Assembly: GCF_001580545.1 (NCBI RefSeq) | Contig: NZ_LRBG01000005.1 | Span: forward strand, 310,001-374,000 | Origin: Paraburkholderia monticola | GTDB taxonomy: Bacteria; Pseudomonadota; Gammaproteobacteria; Burkholderiales; Burkholderiaceae | Reading direction: 5' to 3' | Length of the DNA: 64,000 nt | Translations under genes and position numbers: made by a program | Notes under the pieces: generated by a model | Seen by the model: the letters and a program-made list of their open reading frames with translations, nothing else | Told to the model about the DNA's origin: nothing | The model's database searches: none | Part shown: one piece after another, positions 47,319-56,170 of the stretch | How the letters are laid out: each line of letters begins with the position of its first letter | Position numbering within the stretch: position 1 is the first letter of the stretch

Positions 47319-48281
47319 TCAGAACGGCGAGTCCGGGAAATAGAACTGCTGGGCATTTTCCTTCGTGATCAGCACCGACGGAATGATCGTCGTGGGCGGC
47401 AACTTGTCGCCCTTGAGCCGTGCTTCGGCGGTCAGCTTGATCGCGTCGTAGATGAATTTCGGCGAGTACGACACGTCGGCCTTGATCATCGGCGCGCCGT
47501 CCATCACGTTCTTCACCATGCCCTTCGAGCCCGCGCCGCCGAACACGATCTTGATGTCGCTGCGCTTGGCCTGATCGATCGCTTTCAGCACGCCGACCGC
47601 CATGTCGTCGTCGGCGGCCCACACGGCGTCGATGTGCTTGAAGCGCGTCAGGTAGTCCTGCATCACCTTGAACGCGTCGTCGCGATTCCAGTTCGCGTAC
47701 TTCGCGTCGAGAATCTTGATGTCCGGATAGTTTTTCATCACGCCGGTGAAGGCGGTCCAGCGCTCGTTGTCGAGCGTGGTCGGAATGCCGCGCAGCGCGA
47801 CGATGTTGCCCTTGCCGTCGAGTGCCTTGGCCAGATACTCGGCAGGAATCTTGCCGAATGCGGTGTTGTCGCCGGCCACGTAGGCATCCTGCGCGCTCGT
47901 GTTCGTCAGGCCGCGATCGACGACCGTCACGTACACGCCCTTGCGCTTGACCTGCTCGACGGGCTGCGTCAGCGTCGCCGATTCGTACGGGAAGATCACG
48001 AGCGCGTTGATCTTGTTGACCGTCACCAGATCCTGCAACTGGTTCGCCTGTTCGGGCGCATTGGCCGCGGTTTTGACGATCACCTTCAGATCGGGATGCG
48101 CCTTCTCGAGATCCTCCTTCGCCTTGTTCGCCCACCAGACGATGCCGCCGGTGAAGCCGTGATCGGCCGTCGGAATCGCGACGCCCAGCGTGACCTTGTC
48201 GTCGGCGCGCGCCGCTCCGGTCGTGCCCAGCATCCCCAACGCCAGCACGCCGGCGCCGATCGCTCGAATGACTTGCTTCAT
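47319..48281 (-). CDS. Sugar ABC transporter binding protein (RbsB-like)
   Basis: A 320-residue exported binding protein of the ribose/galactose family. The signal peptide ends at GAARA; the mature part begins [21 protein letters not shown], followed by [24 protein letters not shown] upstream favours ATG 48281 over a TTG 15 bases upstream. Ligand unknown, but the WWANK-type residues near the start suggest a sugar. Confidence 0.92.
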   Translation of the reverse strand: MKQVIRAIGAGVLALGMLGTTGAARADDKVTLGVAIPTADHGFTGGIVWWANKAKEDLEKAHPDLKVIVKTAANAPEQANQLQDLVTVNKINALVIFPYESATLTQPVEQVKRKGVYVTVVDRGLTNTSAQDAYVAGDNTAFGKIPAEYLAKALDGKGNIVALRGIPTTLDNERWTAFTGVMKNYPDIKILDAKYANWNRDDAFKVMQDYLTRFKHIDAVWAADDDMAVGVLKAIDQAKRSDIKIVFGGAGSKGMVKNVMDGAPMIKADVSYSPKFIYDAIKLTAEARLKGDKLPPTTIIPSVLITKENAQQFYFPDSPF

Positions 48282-48414
48282 GGTGTGTGTCTCCAATCAT
48301 GAGGCGTTCGCTCGCCCCGATTTTTCGGACCTGCCGTTGGTTTACCGCGCCTGCCTTGCTGCCCTGCCTTACTACGTTCCCTGCACCGCGTCACGACCTT
48401 TTTGGCGTGCCCGG

Positions 48415-49428
48415 CTAGCGCCGCCCACGCTGCACGAACGCGACGAAAATAATCACGACGCCCTGCACCGCCGCGTTCAGATACACGCTGATGATGCTGG
48501 TCAGGTTCAGGATGTTCGCGATCACCGAGAGCAGGATCGCGCCGATCACGGTGCCGATCACGCGTCCCTCGCCGCCTTTGAGCGCCGTGCCGCCGACCAC
48601 CACCGACGCGATCGCTTCGAGCTCCCACAACAGACCCGTGGTGGGCGTGGCCGATCCGAGACGCGGCACGTAGAGCACCGTGGCCACGCCCACGCAAATC
48701 CCGAGCAGCACATAGGTGACGATCTTCACGGTATCGACGCGAATCGCCGCATAGCGCGCAACCTGCTCGTTCGAGCCGATCGCCTGCACGTGCCGGCCGA
48801 ACGCGGTGCGATTGAGGATCAGCGCGCCACCCGCCGCGACCACGAGGAACACCCAGATCGGCACCGGCACGCCGAACAGGCTCGCGTAATAGACGGGGCC
48901 ATACAGATTGGATAAGGAATCGTTGAGCGTGAGCGCGCCGCCATCGGCGAGCCACGTCAGCACCGCACGAAAGATGCCGAGCGTGCCGAGCGTGACGATG
49001 AATGGCTCGATACGTCCCTTGGTGATCAGCAACCCGTGCGCGCAGCCGAACAGCGCACCGAGCACGAGCGCCGCGACGATCCCGATCGTCACGATCAGGA
49101 GCGGCGGCAACGCATGACCCGCCGCGCCCGCCGCGAGCCCGTTCATCAGCCAGATCATGATGCCCGCGATCAACGCGGCCATCGAGCCGACCGACAGATC
49201 GATGCCGCCCGAGATGATCACGAAGGTCATGCCGACCGCGATGATGCCGATGAACGAGGTGCGCGTGAGCACGTTCATCAGGTTGTCGAGCGTCGCGAAG
49301 TCGTGATTGAGCAGCGTGCCGACGATACAAAGCAGAATCAGCCCGGCGAGCGGCCCGAGCGTGTAGAGCCGCTGCGCGACGCGCAATGCGCGGCGTGATT
49401 GCACGGCTTCAGTGGGTGCCGGTCGCAT
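48415..49428 (-). CDS. Sugar ABC transporter permease (RbsC-like)
   Basis: A 337-residue membrane permease of the ribose family with about eight to ten segments. Typical blocks are [26 protein letters not shown] (positions 69-90), [15 protein letters not shown], and [20 protein letters not shown]. Its start overlaps the ATPase stop by 20 bases. Confidence 0.93.
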   Translation of the reverse strand: MRPAPTEAVQSRRALRVAQRLYTLGPLAGLILLCIVGTLLNHDFATLDNLMNVLTRTSFIGIIAVGMTFVIISGGIDLSVGSMAALIAGIMIWLMNGLAAGAAGHALPPLLIVTIGIVAALVLGALFGCAHGLLITKGRIEPFIVTLGTLGIFRAVLTWLADGGALTLNDSLSNLYGPVYYASLFGVPVPIWVFLVVAAGGALILNRTAFGRHVQAIGSNEQVARYAAIRVDTVKIVTYVLLGICVGVATVLYVPRLGSATPTTGLLWELEAIASVVVGGTALKGGEGRVIGTVIGAILLSVIANILNLTSIISVYLNAAVQGVVIIFVAFVQRGRR

Positions 49429-50896
49429 GAGCGATCAACTCCTCTTCGGTCAGATGCTCGAGCGTCAGCGTGGCTTGCAGGCGTCCCGCGCGCATCACGG
49501 CGACGCGATGGCACAAGCCGATCAGCTCGACCAGTTCGGATGAAATGACGATCACCGCGCGGCCCTGCGCGGCGAGCCGATGAATCAGGAAGTAGATGTC
49601 GCGCTTCGCGCCGACGTCGACGCCGCGCGTCGGCTCGTCGAGCACGATCACGTTCGGCTCGGGCTGCAGGAACTTCGCGAGCGCGAGCTTCTGCTGGTTG
49701 CCGCCCGATAGCATGCGCGCGCGGCCCGACAGGTCGCCCGTGCGGATGCCGAATTCACCGACGGCCTTCTGCAAAGCCGCGCGCCCCGCTTTCAGATCGA
49801 GCAGCGGGTGCGCGTAGCGTTCCAGCGTCATCAGCGTGACGTTGTCCTGCAGGCTCAGGTTGACGTGCAGGCCTTTGCCCTTGCGGTCCTCGCTCAGATA
49901 CGTGAGACCGTGGCGCATCGCGTCGCGCGGGCTCTTCAGATCGACCGGGCCGCCCGCGATTTCGATGCTGCCGCCGGTGCGTTTGCGCAGGCCGATGATC
50001 GCCTCGAACGCCTCGGTGCGGCCCGCGCCGACGAGGCCCGCGAAACCGAGCACCTCGCCCGCGCGCACCTCGAAGCTCAGATCCTCGACCCAGTCGGGCA
50101 CCGTGAGGCCGCTCACGCGCAACGCGATCGGTGTGTCGGCGGGTACCGTGAGCTTGTCGGGGAACATGTCGGACACGTCGCGGCCGACCATCAGATTCGC
50201 CATCTGCTGACGCGCGAGCCCCGCTGTCGCGCCGCGCGCGACGAAGCGGCCATCGCGCATCACGATCACTTCGTCGGTGATGCGCTCGACTTCATCGAGC
50301 TTGTGCGAGATGTAGACGATCGTCACGCCATCGGCCTTGAGCTTCAGCATCAGCGCGAAGAGCCGTTCGGTTTCGGCGGGCGTGAGGGTCGCGGTCGGTT
50401 CGTCCATGATCAGCAGACGCGCGCGCCGCGACAGCGCCTTCGCGATCTCGACCATCTGCTTCTCCGCGACGATCAGCTCGCGCACCTTGGTGTCAGGCGC
50501 GCGCTCGAGCCCGACCTGCGCGAGATAGCGTGCGGCCTCGCTGCGCATCAAGGCATCGTCGACCAACCAGCCGCGGCGCTTCTCGTGGCCGAGGTACATG
50601 TTCTGCGCGATCGTCAGATGCTCGGCGAGGTTGAACTCCTGGTGGATCAGCACGATCCCCTGCGCCTCGGCGTCGCGCGAACCGGCGAAGCGCTGCGCGT
50701 GACCGTCGACCAGAATGCTGCCCGAGGTTGCCGTCTCGTAACCGGCGAGGATTTTCATCAGCGTCGACTTGCCCGCGCCGTTCTCGCCGAGCAGACCGTA
50801 GATGCGGCCCGGCGCGAGGTCGAAGCTCACGCCGTGCAGCACGCGCACGGGCCCGAAGTCCTTGCGGATGTCGTCGAAGCGGATCGCGAGGCTCAT
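49409..50896 (-). CDS. Sugar ABC transporter ATPase (two-domain, RbsA-like)
   Basis: A 495-residue double ATPase of the monosaccharide CUT2 group. The first domain has the intact Walker [13 protein letters not shown], and both nucleotide-binding sites are present in order; the second is the usual degenerate form [14 protein letters not shown]. Signature [15 protein letters not shown] and Walker [17 protein letters not shown] are present. It follows the LacI regulator by three bases. Confidence 0.95.
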   Translation of the reverse strand: MSLAIRFDDIRKDFGPVRVLHGVSFDLAPGRIYGLLGENGAGKSTLMKILAGYETATSGSILVDGHAQRFAGSRDAEAQGIVLIHQEFNLAEHLTIAQNMYLGHEKRRGWLVDDALMRSEAARYLAQVGLERAPDTKVRELIVAEKQMVEIAKALSRRARLLIMDEPTATLTPAETERLFALMLKLKADGVTIVYISHKLDEVERITDEVIVMRDGRFVARGATAGLARQQMANLMVGRDVSDMFPDKLTVPADTPIALRVSGLTVPDWVEDLSFEVRAGEVLGFAGLVGAGRTEAFEAIIGLRKRTGGSIEIAGGPVDLKSPRDAMRHGLTYLSEDRKGKGLHVNLSLQDNVTLMTLERYAHPLLDLKAGRAALQKAVGEFGIRTGDLSGRARMLSGGNQQKLALAKFLQPEPNVIVLDEPTRGVDVGAKRDIYFLIHRLAAQGRAVIVISSELVELIGLCHRVAVMRAGRLQATLTLEHLTEEELIAHATGTH

Positions 50897-50899
50897 GGC

Positions 50900-51988
50900 T
50901 CACGCACTCCCGCGAATTACGAGACGATGCGGCAGCAGCACGCCCGGCACGTTGGCCTGCGGATTCGCGAGGCGCTGCAGCAGCAGACGCGCGGCGGTTT
51001 CGCCGAGCTCGCGCATCGGCTGCGCGATCGTCGTGAGCGGCGGATCGATCTGCGCGGCGAGCGAGATGTCGTCGAAGCCGGCCACGGCGACGTCGTCGGG
51101 CACGCGCTTGCCGACGCTGCGCAAGCCGTGGATCACGCCGATCGCGAGCGTGTCCGACACCGCGAAAATCGCGCTCGGCGCATCCGGCTGCTGCATCAAC
51201 CCGGCCGCGGCCGAGGCGCCCGCTTCGTAGTCGAGGCTGTTCAGATTCATGCGCCAGCGCGGATCGGGCGCGATGCCGGCGTCGCTCAGCGCATCGAGGT
51301 AGCCCTGCTGGCGCTGGCGCGCATACAGATAGTCGACGTCGGAATTGATCAGGCCGATGCGCCGGTGGCCGCGCGCGAGCAGATGCCGCACGGCATCGCC
51401 CGCCGCGCGGTAGTTGTCGATGCCGACGTAGGGCACGCCCATCTCCGGATCGAACTCGCAGCAAGCGACCCACGGCAGCGCCTGCGACGCTTCGCCGAGC
51501 GCCTGCTGGATCGTCGCCGGATCGAGGCAGATCGCACCGTCCGCTCGACGGCGGCGCAGCATGTCGAAGTAGCTGCGCTCGCGCCCAGGGTCCGCGCCGG
51601 TGTCGCACAGCAGCATGAAATAGCCGTGCTGACGCGCGACGCTGTCGATGCCGCGCACGATCTCCGCGTAAAACGGATTGCCGAAGTCCGGCACCATCGT
51701 CAGCAGCAAACGGCTCTCGGCGGTGCGCAGATTGCGCGCGAGTTCGTTGACCCGGTAGCCGCTTGCGTCGATCGCGGCGAGCACCTTCTCGCGCGTGGCC
51801 GGCCGCACGTTCTCGTGGCCGTTCAGCACGCGCGACACCGTCGCGACCGACACGCCCGCCTGCTCGGCCACGCCGCCAATCGACGGCCCATCGCCCGCGC
51901 GCGCCGACCGCCTCGGCGATTGAGGTCGAGATTGACTGCCCGCGCCGGATACCACGGGCGACGACGATCGGGAAGGCGTTCGGGACAC
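50900..51988 (-). CDS. LacI-family transcriptional regulator
   Basis: A 362-residue LacI-family repressor. The helix-turn-helix is GVAEQAGVSVATVSRVLNGH at about residues 39-58, after a low-complexity Ser/Arg/Pro N-terminal extension; the rest is a ribose-binding-like effector domain. It is the first gene of the sugar operon, and a perfect palindromic operator lies 15 bases before its start, consistent with autorepression relieved by the sugar. Confidence 0.92.
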   Translation of the reverse strand: MSRTPSRSSSPVVSGAGSQSRPQSPRRSARAGDGPSIGGVAEQAGVSVATVSRVLNGHENVRPATREKVLAAIDASGYRVNELARNLRTAESRLLLTMVPDFGNPFYAEIVRGIDSVARQHGYFMLLCDTGADPGRERSYFDMLRRRRADGAICLDPATIQQALGEASQALPWVACCEFDPEMGVPYVGIDNYRAAGDAVRHLLARGHRRIGLINSDVDYLYARQRQQGYLDALSDAGIAPDPRWRMNLNSLDYEAGASAAAGLMQQPDAPSAIFAVSDTLAIGVIHGLRSVGKRVPDDVAVAGFDDISLAAQIDPPLTTIAQPMRELGETAARLLLQRLANPQANVPGVLLPHRLVIRGSA

Positions 51989-52002
51989 GCGACCTCGCTG
52001 CG

Positions 52003-52024
52003 AAAATGTAATCGATTACATTTT
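52003..52024. promoter_or_regulatory. LacI-type palindromic operator
   Basis: A perfect 22-base palindrome with core TGTAATCGATTACA, centred on CG at 52013/52014, flanked by AAAA/TTTT. The central CG and length are typical of LacI-family sites. It lies just upstream of the LacI gene and would block the operon promoter. Confidence 0.85.
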
Positions 52025-52288
52025 TTGGCGATGGCGATGCGAATCGCAAGGACCGATCACTAGGGATTAACACGGGGGCCGCCGGGCCTCGCGCGTGCCC
52101 GCGAGCGTCCGAGGCAAGTCCGCCATTTGGTACAATCCCGCAGTTCCCCTGATGCGGCTTGCAATGCGAACGCCTTGCCCCGAAGCCGCGGCCGCCGGCA
52201 ATCCGTCAGTTCCGCGCTGGCGCCGGGTCAGGACAACCGTCAGCGGCAGCCGCTGCCCGCTCGCCAAACCAAAACCGCCGAATCCACC

Positions 52289-52942
52289 ATGAACATCGAG
52301 CAAGCGCGTTTCAACATGATCGAACAGCAGATCCGCCCCTGGGAAGTGCTCGACCAGGACGTGCTGAATCTGCTGTCGATCGTCAAACGTGAGAATTTCG
52401 TCCCCGCCGCTTACCGCGACCTCGCATTCGTCGACTTCGAAGTGCCGCTGCCGGCCGGCCAGCATATGCTGGCGCCGCGCGTCGAGGCGCGCGTGCTGCA
52501 GGAGCTGGCGGTGAAGAAGCACGAAAGCGTGCTCGAAATCGGCGCGGGCTCGGGTTACATGGCGGCGCTGCTCGCGCACCGCGCGCAACACGTGCTGACG
52601 GTCGACATCGAACCGGAACTGGCCGAGCTCGCGAAGAACAACCTGATCGCCAACGGCGTGCTGAACGCCGAAGTCGCGACCGGCGACGCCGCGCGCGGCT
52701 GGAGCGGCGCGGCGCCGTACGACGTGATCTGCGTGTCGGGTGGTCTGCCGGTGCTGCCGCAGGAAATCCTCGAACAGCTGAAGGTCGGCGGCCGTCTCGC
52801 GGCGTTCGTCGGCAGCGCGCCGGTGATGAAGGCGCAAATCATCACGCGCATCGACGAGAAGCAATTCCGTATCGCCGATGTGTTCGAAACGTACATCGAG
52901 CCGCTCGCCAACGCGGTGCAGCCGGCGCGCTTCAAGTTCTGA
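52289..52942 (+). CDS. Protein-L-isoaspartate O-methyltransferase-like protein
   Basis: A 217-residue SAM methyltransferase of the Pcm family. It has MIEQQIRPWEVLD, RVEARVLQELAVKKHESVLEIGAGSGYMAALLA and VLTVDIEPELAELAKNNL. ATG 52289 (MNIEQARFNM) is the conserved start. Relatives are close to Pcm but may act on other substrates. The gene is followed by a rhodanese gene 89 bases away, an order common in betaproteobacteria. Confidence 0.88.
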   Translation: MNIEQARFNMIEQQIRPWEVLDQDVLNLLSIVKRENFVPAAYRDLAFVDFEVPLPAGQHMLAPRVEARVLQELAVKKHESVLEIGAGSGYMAALLAHRAQHVLTVDIEPELAELAKNNLIANGVLNAEVATGDAARGWSGAAPYDVICVSGGLPVLPQEILEQLKVGGRLAAFVGSAPVMKAQIITRIDEKQFRIADVFETYIEPLANAVQPARFKF

Positions 52943-53031
52943 GCGGCGTTTTTTCGCTGCGCCTCGAACTGTATTGTTGATCCGGACGGACGGCGCAGCC
53001 GCCGCCGTCCCCTGAACTGGATGTGCTTCTG

Positions 53032-53355
53032 ATGCAAAACCTGACCGCTCCGGCACTCGCCGAATGGCTCGCCGATACCTCGCGCCCCGCCCCCGTGCTG
53101 CTCGACGTGCGCGAGCCCTGGGAACTGCAAACGGCTTCGATGCCCGGCATCGTGTCGATTCCGATGCGCGAGATTCCAGCGCGTAGCGAAGAGCTCGACG
53201 ACGATGCGCAGATCGTCTGCATCTGCCATCACGGCGCGCGCAGCGCGCAGGTCGCGATGTTCCTCGAATCGCGCGGACACACCAACGTGTTCAATCTGCA
53301 GGGCGGCATCGACGCGTGGTCGCGTCAGGTAGATCCGTCGGTTCCGACTTATTGA
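53032..53355 (+). CDS. Rhodanese-like sulfurtransferase
   Basis: A 107-residue single-domain rhodanese. The active-site loop is CICHHGARSAQVAMFL with the catalytic Cys, and the N-terminal part has VLLDVREPWELQTASMPG. ATG 53032 is the conserved start. Sulfur donor and acceptor unknown. It is the last conserved gene before the accessory toxin region, and its terminator is duplicated inside that region. Confidence 0.92.
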   Translation: MQNLTAPALAEWLADTSRPAPVLLDVREPWELQTASMPGIVSIPMREIPARSEELDDDAQIVCICHHGARSAQVAMFLESRGHTNVFNLQGGIDAWSRQVDPSVPTY

Positions 53356-53426
53356 GATTTAGCGCGCGGTAGCGCGTTGAAGCGGCGCAAGGGCTGATGG
53401 TCCTTGCGCCGTTTTTCTTTTGGGCT
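53349..53426 (+). repeat. Terminator-containing direct repeat, copy L1
   Basis: 78 bases starting at the last codons of the rhodanese gene, containing the rho-independent terminator CGGCGCAAGG / CCTTGCGCCG plus TTTTT (53383-53416). The same 78 bases occur at 55946-56023 with a single mismatch. This copy is the native one because it continues from the rhodanese gene. Confidence 0.95.
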
Positions 53427-53587
53427 GCCGCAAAAGCCGGAGTGGTTGGGAAGACTCCGCAAGATCGAGGCTCGCAAACGTCGCCACGATTTTGGGCCGT
53501 CGCCCATGTACGGACGACGCGTCGCACGGTAATTATCTGATTGCTGTTAACTCCGGCAGCGACTTCAGATAGATCGTCGAAATACCT

Positions 53588-54379
53588 ATGTCCCGGTCCG
53601 TATTCGAGATGCACTCCGTGGAGCTGTTCTGTCACAGGCCGCTGGGTGCCTGTTATGTAATCTGCGACGAATGGCACTACAAGGCGTGCCTCGGAAAGGC
53701 CGCGGACCTTCACAAGGCCAGGGCAGAGACCCGGGAATTTCTGGGTATGGCCGCACTGAATCAGAGGAAGTGGCAGGAAGACCTGACGCTGGTCAGGCGT
53801 CTCATTGATCGTAGAGTGCTGGCGTTTCATGGTGTGCGAAACTGGAACCCCGACACCGATGGCTGGTGGATCATCAAAGCGCTTCTCGACGATGTGCGCA
53901 GAGGCGCCCGGCTTGCCATTAAAGGCCCTCGTGCTGACCTGTTTCCACCGCCCCACAGCACGCCGTTGGGAAATCTCGCGGCGAGGGCCGTCGGGTTCCC
54001 GAACGGCGAACCCATGCTGTCCGGTCGGAATGAGCCGGCCACCCGGCAAACTGGGCTGATCGCCGCACGCGCGGCCATGGATGGTAGCGACCTGGCCGAC
54101 GATGGGCGCACCTCAACACTGCCTCGTGACGCGCAGCCGTTTGCGTACATTCCGGACGCTGTAAGTGGTAAGGCTGAAGAGCTGGCAGCCAGCACGAACA
54201 ATCCACGCTTCGCAGCCAAAATGCTTGGCTACGATTACAAGACGTTCGGGACGATGTTGCATAAGTTCAAGGACAGAAATGGACTTGGACCGGCGGATAA
54301 CAGCATCTTTCACGACAATGGCGACGTGGAATTCAAGGGCCGAATATTTGAAGACAGTATTCACGACTATGCACCCTGA
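53588..54379 (+). CDS. Polymorphic toxin A: carrier domain plus distinct C-terminal tip
   Basis: A 263-residue protein with no signal or membrane segment. Residues 1-190 are a carrier domain shared closely with the protein at 57693-58472 (VELF..RPLGACYVICDEW, FLGMAALNQRKWQEDLTLVR, HGVRNWNPDTDGWWIIKALL, up to DAQPFAYIPD). Residues 191-263 are unrelated to that protein and carry a compact tip (FAAKMLGYDYKTFGTMLHKF, NGLGPADNSIFHDNGDVEFK), a sequence type I associate with C-terminal toxin domains of polymorphic/CDI-like systems; the catalytic activity is not known to me. The downstream DUF4279 gene overlaps its end by 11 bases, as in toxin-immunity pairs. No secretion gene is nearby. Lower GC than flanks suggests transfer. 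Confidence 0.65.
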   Translation: MSRSVFEMHSVELFCHRPLGACYVICDEWHYKACLGKAADLHKARAETREFLGMAALNQRKWQEDLTLVRRLIDRRVLAFHGVRNWNPDTDGWWIIKALLDDVRRGARLAIKGPRADLFPPPHSTPLGNLAARAVGFPNGEPMLSGRNEPATRQTGLIAARAAMDGSDLADDGRTSTLPRDAQPFAYIPDAVSGKAEELAASTNNPRFAAKMLGYDYKTFGTMLHKFKDRNGLGPADNSIFHDNGDVEFKGRIFEDSIHDYAP

Positions 54380-54815
54380 CCAAACTTCAACATCAGATGC
54401 GAGCGCGGACGCCGGAGCATATGCGTCTTTCTTAATAACCGGAGATGCCGTCTCACCGGAATTCTGGACCAAGTACTTTCAGGTATCCCCTGACACGACA
54501 ATCGTCAAAGGAAAGTCGTTTACTCTCCCGTCCGGAAAATCCAGTAAGGCCGTCGGGACAACAGGTCTCTGGGGGGTAAGCAGTGAATTGAGCGTGCAAA
54601 GCGATTTGCTGGAGCCGCACTTCCGGTATCTCATAGCTCGCCTTGGTCTGCCCCGCGAAGGTCTGCCGGATCTTGTGCGACGGAACGGCGCCAAGATTCG
54701 GTTTTCCTGTTTCTGGTTCAACCCCTCCGGAAATCGGGTGCCCGACGTGCCGGACGACATTCGCGCGATGATGGAAGCGATGGGTGGAACAATCGAGATT
54801 GACGAATATCGGTAG
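54369..54815 (+). CDS. DUF4279 family protein, candidate immunity to toxin A
   Basis: A 148-residue protein with the DUF4279 pattern ASFLITGDAVSPEFWTKYF, SGKSSKAVGTTGLWGVSSEL and IRFSCFWFNPSGN. DUF4279 proteins are often found next to polymorphic toxins. ATG 54369 lies inside the toxin A gene, so translation is coupled, the classic arrangement for immunity. The first 15 residues are polar and low in complexity. Function as immunity is inference from position. Confidence 0.75.
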   Translation: MHPDQTSTSDASADAGAYASFLITGDAVSPEFWTKYFQVSPDTTIVKGKSFTLPSGKSSKAVGTTGLWGVSSELSVQSDLLEPHFRYLIARLGLPREGLPDLVRRNGAKIRFSCFWFNPSGNRVPDVPDDIRAMMEAMGGTIEIDEYR

Positions 54816-54901
54816 CCCACCGTCCAGGATGACCCAAGAGGAAAGTCATCGAACAGGACGAATCGTTTCACGACTGGTACCTGCTCGGCAGAGCCGCAGA
54901 C

Positions 54902-55210
54902 ATGGACAAAGAGGTAGTCGAACTTCACCTGATGTTCGACAACAAGAAAGACCGTGTACGGCTGTCGTTTGGCGGGGCCACCCGATGCTGGGTCAACGAC
55001 TTTCTGATACAGAACATCATTGACGCAATCAAGGTACTGACGGATTTCAATTCGGACGCGGACCGCAAGGCACTCGCTTTGCTGGACAAGACTTACTCCT
55101 GGGGGAAAGGGAAGCCGTTGAAAAACATTGCAGTTGTTGAGGCCTCACTAGGCGCTGAATTGCTTATAGAGTTTGATTCCCTTGAAGTAGAACCCGAACC
55201 ATCGGTTTAG
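54902..55210 (+). CDS. Hypothetical protein, possible immunity gene with missing start
   Basis: A 102-residue acidic protein beginning MDKEVVELHLMFDNKKDRVR, with FGGATRCWVNDFLIQNIIDAIKVL. The same frame stays open upstream of this ATG and reads ESFHDWYLLGRAAD, which looks coding, back to a stop at 54830. An out-of-frame ATG at 54829 would reach it with a one-base shift, so the gene may have lost its native start. I recognise no family. Position after a toxin-immunity pair suggests a second, perhaps orphan, immunity gene. Confidence 0.5.
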   Translation: MDKEVVELHLMFDNKKDRVRLSFGGATRCWVNDFLIQNIIDAIKVLTDFNSDADRKALALLDKTYSWGKGKPLKNIAVVEASLGAELLIEFDSLEVEPEPSV

Positions 55211-55227
55211 GATACAGGGCAAACGGA

Positions 55228-55256
55228 AAGCCGATCTTCGCGAGTCGGCTTTTTTG
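55228..55256 (+). terminator. Terminator at end of cassette A
   Basis: AAGCCGA pairs with TCGGCTT around a ten-base loop, followed by a T run. A closely similar hairpin follows the immunity gene of cassette C (58992-59020). Confidence 0.8.
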
Positions 55257-55284
55257 TGCCTGCGCCGCTCCCCTCCCGCAGCGC

Positions 55285-55395
55285 TATCTCTCTCATCACT
55301 CCCGTCCCGAAGATCTCCTCGATCTGCGTCGCCTCAACAATCAGCGGCGTCGAGAACGCGAGAAGATCGCCGCTATAGCGCGCCTTCTCGTAAAG
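55285..55395 (-). pseudogene. Degenerate fragment of the aminotransferase 3' end (copy 1)
   Basis: On the minus strand this reads GDLLAFSTPLIVEATQIEEIF, clearly homologous to the C-terminus of the aminotransferase at 59339-60667 (GDILAFSPPLIIEEAQIEEIF). It is diverged, with several substitutions and a changed end, and lacks the rest of the gene. It therefore seems an old copy of the right-hand flank. Confidence 0.85.
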
Positions 55396-55525
55396 CTCTG
55401 TTGCGCGGTCACGAAAGCGAGCGGGAATTTTGGGCCAGCGCCCATATACGGACAACCTGTCGCACGGTGACTATCTGATCGCTGCCGATCCGGGCAGCGA
55501 CCTCAAATAGATCGTCGGCACACCT

Positions 55526-55933
55526 GTGTCGTTGTGTATTCGAGATGCACTCCGTAGAGCTGTTCTGCCAGAGACCGCTGGGTGCCAGTTATGTAATCTG
55601 CGGCGAATGGCACTACAAGGCGTGCCTCGGAAAGGCCGCAGACCTTCAGAAGGCCATCGAGCTGATAGTGGAACGGCTGCGCATCGCCGAGCAGTGTTGT
55701 GGCGAGCCCATCGTCGGCAAGGTTATGCCGAACGGCGACGCGATGGAATTGGCTGGTAGCGAAGGAAGGCCGCGCAACAATTTCGCGCAGAAGAACGGAC
55801 CAACGACGTTGCCAGAATATTGCTCCTGACTTCCGATCAGGCCCAGCAGCTTCACTATGAACCTGGCAGCGAGCCTCCAATGGGATTTCACGAGATCATG
55901 GAACGAGCCAAAGACATGTTCAATCTGTGGTGA
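55526..55933 (+). pseudogene. Wrecked carrier/toxin gene, copy B
   Basis: Remains of a third carrier gene. The start matches the carrier (VELFCQRPLGASYVIC, YKACLGKAADLQKA) but is shifted by a two-base loss near 55533. About 370 bases of the carrier are missing, and 55656-55724 is the reverse complement of 58194-58262 in copy C. The tail (NGDAMELAGSEGRPRNNFAQ) matches tip C, then a one-base loss shifts it out of frame before the end homologous to GFHEIMERAKDMFNL. It cannot make a complete toxin. Confidence 0.88.
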
Positions 55934-55945
55934 CACCAGACAGTT

Positions 55946-56023
55946 TTATTGAGATTTAGCGCGCGGTAGCGCGTTGAAACGGCGCAAGGGCTGATGGTCC
56001 TTGCGCCGTTTTTCTTTTGGGCT
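55946..56023 (+). repeat. Terminator-containing direct repeat, copy L2
   Basis: A second copy of the rhodanese-terminator repeat, with one mismatch to 53349-53426, including the perfect stem CGGCGCAAGG / CCTTGCGCCG and T run (55980-56013). It separates the wrecked copy B from the RNase A-like cassette. Confidence 0.95.
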
Positions 56024-56170
56024 CGCGCACTGACCGGAACGCTGGCGGAAATGGCGCAAGATCGACGTTTATTGACGCACCGGAAGCCAAAAATCATCCA
56101 TCGCCCATTCCTTGCCCCTGTAGTCGCCTGCCAGGTTGACTGTTCCCTAACAGCTACAGAGGAATTCGGG

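Noticed and set aside
52003..52024. The 22-base palindrome as a terminator
   Set aside because: It is AT-rich, has no loop and has the CG centre of LacI operators; position before the regulator fits an operator.
49808..52063. A 751-codon open frame on the plus strand
   Set aside because: It is the antisense of the sugar ATPase and LacI genes, whose domains are unmistakable.
53349..56023. The L1/L2 repeats as insertion-sequence ends
   Set aside because: They are direct repeats that include the rhodanese stop codon and terminator, with no transposase and no inverted ends.
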